From positions 3,356,533-3,420,532 of the forward strand of contig CM056570.1 in assembly GCA_029721515.1 (NCBI GenBank): DNA of 64,000 nt. The letters run 5' to 3'. A program made the position numbers and the translations under genes. This DNA comes from Synanceia verrucosa. Taxonomy: Eukaryota; Chordata; Actinopteri; Perciformes; Synanceiidae. Of this stretch, positions 58,054 through 64,000 are shown piece by piece (within the stretch, counting starts at the first letter, position 1; each line of letters opens with the position of its first letter). The notes under the pieces were generated by a model that saw nothing but the letters and a program-made list of their open reading frames with translations, was not told the DNA's origin and searched no databases.

Positions 58054-58625
58054 TAGGGCTGGGTTAAAAAAAATCGATGCAATCGATTTTAATCGATCTC
58101 CATTTAAATGGTTGATAATCGATTCATAAAATCCAAAGATCAATCTTTTAACTTGCATATTTTTTTCTTCATTAGATGTGCGCAGAAGCAGCCTGAAGTA
58201 CAAAGCCGTCTGCCAGTCTCGTGTGAGGGCATCAATCGCCATAAATACGTCTTGTCTGCATAGCTAGTCTGCCGAAACCAAAGAAGAAGATGTCTTGCGT
58301 GATCAGTGTTTACTGCTGCTTTCCACCGCTTTCCAAGGAACAAGTGCTCGTGAGGTGTTACTGCCAGCAGTCAAACAAATATGGCGGAAGTGAGTCCACC
58401 TCTCCAGGCACTGCCAACGCGTTTAAAAGCTGATGTTTGGATGCATTTCACATTTAAGAAGTTGGAAGAAAACGATGAGTTGGACAAAAAAAACAAGTAG
58501 TATGCAAAATATGCAACGGGAAGATAAAATAGAGCGGCAATATGACAAATCTTTGCAACCATTTGACGAGACATCACCCGGAAATACAGTCGGTAGACTC
58601 GGCACGGCTCAAACAAACCAGCCAT
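58054..58625 (+). mobile_element. hAT-like element, 5' part carrying a BED zinc-finger remnant
   Basis: Starts tagggctgggttaaaaaaaa with atcgatgcaatcgattttaa after it, a typical hAT terminus. A plus-strand frame then opens at 58381. It contains a BED-type zinc finger used by hAT transposases to bind DNA (annotated separately). The element stops abruptly at about 58625, where sequence of a piggyBac-like MITE begins, so the whole catalytic RNase-H-like domain is missing. Confidence 0.72.
58381..58620 (+). pseudogene. BED zinc-finger start of a hAT-type transposase, disrupted
   Basis: From ATG at 58381 the frame reads MAEVSPPLQALPTRLKADVW, then MHFTFKKLEEND and DKKNK before a TAG at about 58498. 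Shifting frame restores the finger: VVCKICNGKIK, a stop, then SGNMTNLCNHLTRHHPE. The C-x2-C pair followed by H-x4-H is the BED finger, and the W/F-F residues upstream are its usual aromatic positions. Both a frameshift and a stop break it, and it ends after about 80 residues at the junction. It could be a decayed ZBED-like gene copy instead, but the upstream hAT terminus favours a transposon. Confidence 0.75.
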
Positions 58626-58754
58626 TTGAACTATTCAGTGTTTTCAGATATATAGTTCAAAAGTATTCTGTGGGTCTTGATGTGTGACTTAAAATGGGCA
58701 AAAACGCTGGAACAAGGCACTTTCTGTTTTATAAAACAGCTGGCACTCAATGAG
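58621..58754 (+). mobile_element. piggyBac-like MITE, terminal part (same orientation as copy 1)
   Basis: Matches copy 1 from about 2526 onward (catttgaact, cagtgttttcag, tattctgtgggtct, aaaatgggcaaaaa, aaggcactttct) and continues through the ataaaacagctggcactcaa tgag terminus followed by TTAA (58755-58758). Unlike copy 1 it retains the ttttataaaacagctggcac region, as copy 2 does. The left part of the element is replaced by hAT sequence. Confidence 0.75.
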
Positions 58755-58758
58755 TTAA

Positions 58759-60634
58759 GAAGGTGAGATAATCCACACCCTGGAGGAGTTTGGGACCAGA
58801 ACAACAGCACTGACCACAGATCCTGCCTTGATGAATCTCCCTGACCTGCAAGCTCATCTGTTTGGACTGACAGCCCAAAAGGGCAGAAGGATTAGTCGCT
58901 TATTAAGCAGGGGAGCTCGCTCTTTAATCACTAGTGTTGTTTAGGAGACAGGAAAAGTGGTGTCAGGCACTGCTGCCACCACGTCCTGATGCCACCTGAC
59001 AACACAACCTCTAGAAATAATACCGAACCAGACAAACGGATCGGAAACATGGTTCTTGCACCATCTTCAAAGTTAAATTTAATAATTTTAAGACCTCAAC
59101 AAATTTAGTAATTTATTAATTTAGGACCTAAAAATATCAATATCAATATGTGATATGTCGATATCAATATTTAGCTGGAAAAAAAAAAAATCTGGTAACC
59201 ATTAATCCCTGATAATATTTTTTTATGATTTTTTTTTTCAGCCCTTTAAAACTTAACAATTATATAAACTGAAAGCATAGCCTGACACTTTACTTAAATT
59301 TCACAACTTTCAAGAACAAAGAAGTGAACTTTGTGAACAAAATAACATCCAAAATTGCAGTAAATCTATGAAATACTGTGTTTTCCTATTGGCATTAAAC
59401 GCACAATCTGAAAATTTAATACCTCCAGCAAATTCATGGTAAATTTAAGACAATTTAAGAACTTAATTACCCATTTAAGACATTTTAAGACTTTTTGAGG
59501 TACCATGGGGACTCTGGGAAAGAGTGACGGAGAAAACGAGAACATTTTAACAGGAACTTTAGATGGTGCTTTTTATGATCTGCAGCTCATTATCATTACA
59601 TCTTGGTGTGAAAATATGTCAAAGACAAGCCAAGAATAAAAGAACATAAAGAAATATCGGATATCTCCAGCTAGACAAGGTGTTGTCGGGATCGGACCTC
59701 CTGTTGCAACGAGGCGAATCACTTCCTCCCACATGTTCCCTGTTAGCATCTGGAGACGGTTTCAAATAAACTAAACTGCTAATTATCACAAGAGGGTAAT
59801 AAACTTTTGTGTCAGTTGGGGGCATTTGGAGAGCACTGCATCAGACTATATGTGGTGGAGTGTCTTAATTAGGTGTCAAGAGGATGGTTTTGTTGGCACG
59901 ACGACTGAAGTTGCTGCATCCTGAAGGATGCATTTTGTTTGTAGGAGTCGGTCTAGATGTGCTCCCTCATCTTCAGAGGCTTTTTGTCTGCTAAAGTGAA
60001 CGTGAGGGACGATAGCACAAGTGACACGCCAGCTCCAGAAATAGTACAATTAGAATAAATTACCATAAATACAGCGACATTAAAATGTTTTGCTGCTCTC
60101 TATTGCCACCGTGACAACTAGAAGTCACCAAAAAGCAGGAAAAACAATGCAGTGGATCGCTGATTTAGGTATTAATGATAACAGACTGTGTCCACAGTGC
60201 TCTGGTGTGGCTCGTGGCCTGTTCACATTCGCAGTCATAACTCATGCGACTGTTCTGGAGATGGCGAGGTTGTCATTATTCTGAAACACTGAGATATTTC
60301 CTACAACATTTAACATCCTCTGTGCAAGTAATTAGTGACAGCCATCTGGTTGCAGCTTCATTTAGACTAATCACAGTGGTGTGCAGCACGACGTTTTGGG
60401 CTAAAGTGAAGAAAAGAAAGTTGCTGTTCCAGTTTAATAGTACAGTGAAGTTTCTTTTAAGAAATATAGGCTGGAATTTCAAAGTTCAGACTCTTAAATC
60501 ACCGCTATTTTATAGCTTTGGGTGTAAAATTGCAGAATAGTAATTTCCACATCTCTCGAACTTTTTTATCTGTTGCAGAACTGGTGGCATAAAGTATCAT
60601 TTTTTCAACACATGGTTCATAAATGGCACACAGA
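58759..60634. other. Unique non-coding sequence with a short hAT-like scrap
   Basis: At 59130-59175 the words atatcaatatcaatatgtg and atgtcgatatcaatattt recall hAT-like interiors. Several words recur around 59080-59110 and 59440-59500 (taatttaagac, aatttaagaac), an imperfect local duplication. No gene recognised. Confidence 0.45.
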
Positions 60635-60636
60635 TA

Positions 60637-61473
60637 CCCCTTTTCTACTGGGGTGGTTCCAGGGCTGGTTCGGAGCCAGAGCCTGACTTAGCACCAGTTC
60701 TTTGTGTTTCCACAGCCTAAGCATTGGCCCCTGGTGCTTAAAACTGGGGCCAGACAAGCACCAAGTGTTTACTGGTCCAGAACTGAGCACCAGTTATGTC
60801 GGGAGCTTGGGGCAGGGTTACTGAGATCAACAAGACCAGAGGAAATACTGCCTGGTTCAATCATTCAAATGTATTGAAAGGACTCCTGGGACACACAGAA
60901 GCACTGCACAAACTGTTACTCACTGAAATCCAGAACAATAGTGTCACACCAGTACAGTGATCATGGATGTGCCCAGATAATATACAACCTCCGTCTCTTG
61001 GCAGTCTCGATACAATCTGTTCTCAAATGAAGTCACCACGCGAATCGATTACAACAAAGACGAGTGGCCACTAACAGTTATATAGTGTTAGGCCTATATT
61101 TGTGCCACATTCCTGAGCGAACAAATGCAGATTTGAGCATAGAAATACATTCTGTGCTGAGTAAATTTACAATTCTCCAGTTGTCAGTGTTTCTCCTGCT
61201 CAAAATCTGTCAATCAGGAATGTGGCACAAATATGACACCATACAGTTACTTTGTCAGCTCTAGAATTTTTTGTTTTTTATTTTTTTTTTATTTTTAATT
61301 TTTTGGAAAGCCTTGTTTTGTTTCTGTGATGTACTGACTTTTTGCAGTGACGTAATGACGTGGCTCTGACTGGACTCCTTGTCAATGGAAAAGCGACCGG
61401 TGCTAAAGAGGAACTCAAGTTGAACCAACTGAGCACCAGAACTAGCACCAGGTTCCTTTTGGTGGGAAAAGGG
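60637..61473. mobile_element. DNA transposon copy with CCCCTTTTC-type inverted ends
   Basis: Left end ccccttttctactggggtgg ttccagggctgg; right end accaggttccttttggtggg aaaaggg. The reverse complement of the right end, cccttttcccaccaaaagga acctggt, aligns with the left over about 30 bases. Each end is next to TA (60635-60636 and 61474-61475), compatible with a TA target duplication. Subterminal sequence on both sides is rich in gcaccag/ggtgct words. About 837 bp with no transposase frame recognisable. The superfamily is not resolved. Confidence 0.65.
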
Positions 61474-61475
61474 TA

Positions 61476-63689
61476 ACAAATAAAAGATAAATATGTTGCA
61501 CTACAGGGAGTGATTTCAGACACAACACTAGTGCCGTACAGCGCTTACTTCCTGTTTTAACTTTAGTTGTTAGAGGCAGGGAATTGTTTGTCTGAGTGAC
61601 TCAAATTACCCCACTAAAGCACCAAGTGAGGCTCCAACAGTATTTTATTGCTTATGAATTTCACTTTTCATTTCTAGGTGGAAGAGACATTTCTGCTTTC
61701 ATAGTGCTGCTTTAAATGAAGCCAATAAACCAAACCACTACCTTGGGAATGTACTCTGGATGAAAACTGACAACCTACAGTCATAAACATTTTCTGCAGT
61801 GCGGGAAGACAAAAGTATGCAAAGCTGAAATTAACCTGACAACTTGACGACTCTGTAACTGCTAAGAGCCTGAGAATTGTGAAACCTAAGAAACAAGGTC
61901 AAAGGTCAGCAACAGCTAAGAAATTTGCATGCTACAGTGATGTGTGAGTTCAGGCACGGGTTAAGAGTTAGAGTGGATTGTAAACGGGGAGGACAGGTTT
62001 TGACAGATCCCTGACACTGTGCTGCAGAGAAACTGTATCAGCTGCTGTCACAGGTTGTTTTTGGTTTGGACTTGTACATTACTGCAACTCTATCCTGTTA
62101 GCACTTTAAACCCCCAAAACACTGAGCTTTCCAGGCTTTCCAGTCTCTGCTTGTTGCTGGATGATGAAGCTCAGTCTGACGTTTTATACCAATCCACTGA
62201 CAAGCTCCTCCTCAGGTGTGCTGGTGGAAATTAAAAAAAGGAGTAGACTGCATGTCTTGTAATTTGTACAGGTGAGTCATAAACGGAGCTGGGAACATGG
62301 CTTCCTGTGTTCTCGGCTGACGGCGTGGTGACAGCTCGTACAGGCGGAGGCGATGACATCAAAGTGCAGGTGGAGAGTTAGCAACATAGGGGCCGAGCAG
62401 GATGAAGGAGATGAAACAAGACCACAGCTCCAGCGAGGCCACGCTATCTCTCACCTTCAAAAGGTCCTGTTTTATCTTTTGTCTACAAAGTGTCAGGCAG
62501 TTGGAGCGAGGAGGGATGTGTGCAGAGAAAACTAAATTTAAAAAAAACCCAGACTAATCCGCTCCTGCTCGCTGTTTGTGCATATGTTGATGCCTTTCGC
62601 TCTGTTTCGCCTCATCTCTGAGGCTTTTCTTAAGGTGACTCTGCAGCTCAGAAGCCTTTGAGGCCAGACAAAAGCAACCATCACACAGCGGAGCGGGATA
62701 AGCTCAGAGCTGTGATCCTGCAGCATTGTCGGTGATGCTCTGCTTTACCCAGCGGCCTGAGCGGCTGCTGTTCTCACCTCTGCATGCCCTGATAGCGTCT
62801 TAAGATCTGAGCGCTTTGATATTCAGCCAAACACCGAAAAATGTTTGGAATTCTGAGCCAGGCTTTCCAGCGGTTCATATTTTTGATTTTCTTTCCAGAC
62901 GGGATGGTGTAGTGGACGAAGCCGATGCCCTCCTCAATCATTAATCACTCCGGCGAAGATGGCTCAATCTCCAAATGTATTAAAGTTAAAACCCTGTCTG
63001 GCAGGTTGATGAATTAATAATAATGTTCACATGAAGGTCTATTCAAAGTGGGGGGAAAAGTGCAAAGACTCAAGGTCTCCGTACTGCTATCACTTTGGAC
63101 TTGTTAGATGCCAGATTAAGACGTCACCTTGGGAATATTTAGCACGGATCATTTCACTGATCACTGGAGTCGCATCAAACACGCAACACTGGAAATGTAT
63201 TTTTGGAGTGTTTCAAGTGTAATTTTCATGTGTTTGGAAGAACTCTGCTTTGAAGCTGCTCAGCTCTGTTGTGTTTCAGTGGATCTCGTCCTCTCACCCT
63301 AGAAAAGTTCAAACAGGGTCACTTTTATTTGATGCTGTAGTGTTTGAGCCATCTGGTGCTTTTTCTGTCACTGATTCCTTGTCATTTTCCCCAAGGAGGT
63401 TAGGCTTTCAACTGCATTTGTCAGTAGGATTACGGAAAAACAACGGGCTGGATTTTGTTGAATCTGATTCTGTAAAAACAAATTATGTCTGTTAACATTG
63501 TGAGATATGGCTTTCAGCCTTAGCTAACATCTGTACTTCTAGGTTCCAAAATGTCTTCCTTCTAATAATATTGAGAGTATGTAATATTTAGTGAACAAAT
63601 AGGTCCACAAGTGATTCTCCTGATGTGACAATATTGTACTGACTATCTGTCTTTTATTATATAAACTAAACTCTTGATAATCTGTTAAC
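61476..63689. other. Unique non-coding sequence
   Basis: No repeat recognised. The segment 62780-63030 is complex and carries caatcattaatcactc and atgaattaataataatg words; it is a candidate conserved element, not proven. The open frames here are short and unassigned. Confidence 0.5.
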
Positions 63690-64000
63690 CCCTAATTTCC
63701 ACTGGATGCAGAATGATGTTGTCGTCCGTCAATACGAACCAGATCCACCTGCTGCAGTACGCCGGACAGCTAGAGTCACAAGAACGAGAGCACGGTGACT
63801 AACGAGATCTCACAAATTCACATATAATTACATGATGTAGTGGGTTGTAGCGGAGCATCAGTTAAAGAGAACCACAGTGTGTCCACTGAGTAGAAGGAAA
63901 TCAATTATACACTCCACCGCGAACATGGATTATTTTATTTTGAAAATTGTTTTATTTTGTGTCTGTACACGACTTCCTGTCGACATCTGACAAAAATAGA
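63690..64000 (+). repeat. Unclassified dispersed repeat, copy 2 (runs off the window)
   Basis: Begins cccctaatttccactggatg cagaatg, and from 63760 on aligns in the same orientation with 15520-15737 (tagtgggttgtagcgg, tgtccactgagtagaagg, tctgtacacgacttcc). The start retains about 50 bases lost in copy 1. The right boundary lies outside the window, so its length and class cannot be determined. Confidence 0.65.

Overview
This window looks like non-coding DNA from a ray-finned fish, most likely a percomorph teleost. It is AT-rich and dense in dinucleotide microsatellites. It holds decayed cut-and-paste DNA transposons (hAT-like, piggyBac-like, Tc1/mariner-like) and several dispersed repeats that I recognise from teleost genomes. 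The organism call is an inference from repeat content; no gene in the window anchors it.

I find no protein-coding gene, rRNA gene, intact tRNA gene or CRISPR array. Open frames are short and usually overlap others on the opposite strand, and none reads as a known protein apart from two transposase remnants and one BED zinc-finger remnant. The window is best read as intergenic sequence or the inside of a very long intron, and I cannot tell which. The longest open frame (236 codons, minus strand, 1275-1985) overlaps a 169-codon frame on the plus strand; I treat it as unproven.

Layout. 1-9 kb: mostly unique DNA with a piggyBac-like MITE at 2208-2651 and a terminal fragment of the same family near 5.7 kb. 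9-18 kb: hAT-like pieces, a tRNA-derived SINE-like head, a 16-bp perfect inverted repeat, a full-length piggyBac-like MITE at 11068-11506, and a cluster of repeats at 13.3-17.7 kb. 18-25.6 kb: largely unique, with one terminal-inverted-repeat element carrying a target duplication (20.85-21.13 kb) and a degenerate tandem array (22.86-23.24 kb). 25.7-30.6 kb: a decayed Tc1-like transposase copy, old dispersed repeats with nested insertions, an 81-bp tandem array, and a hAT-like element with an exact 8-bp target duplication (29890-30490). 30.6-42 kb: mostly unique, with a 28-bp minisatellite (32925-33216) and a 29-bp minisatellite (40482-40615). 42-64 kb: an internally deleted mariner-type copy, several copies of one hAT-like family rich in (TA)n, a hAT copy with BED-finger coding fused to a piggyBac-like end (58.05-58.75 kb), an 841-bp element with CCCCTTTTC-type ends, and a repeat that runs off the right edge.

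The genes do not 'work together' here because none is present. The window records layered transposon insertion, internal deletion and tandem expansion. Unique stretches with homeodomain-like or octamer-like motifs could be enhancers, but only cross-species alignment could show that.
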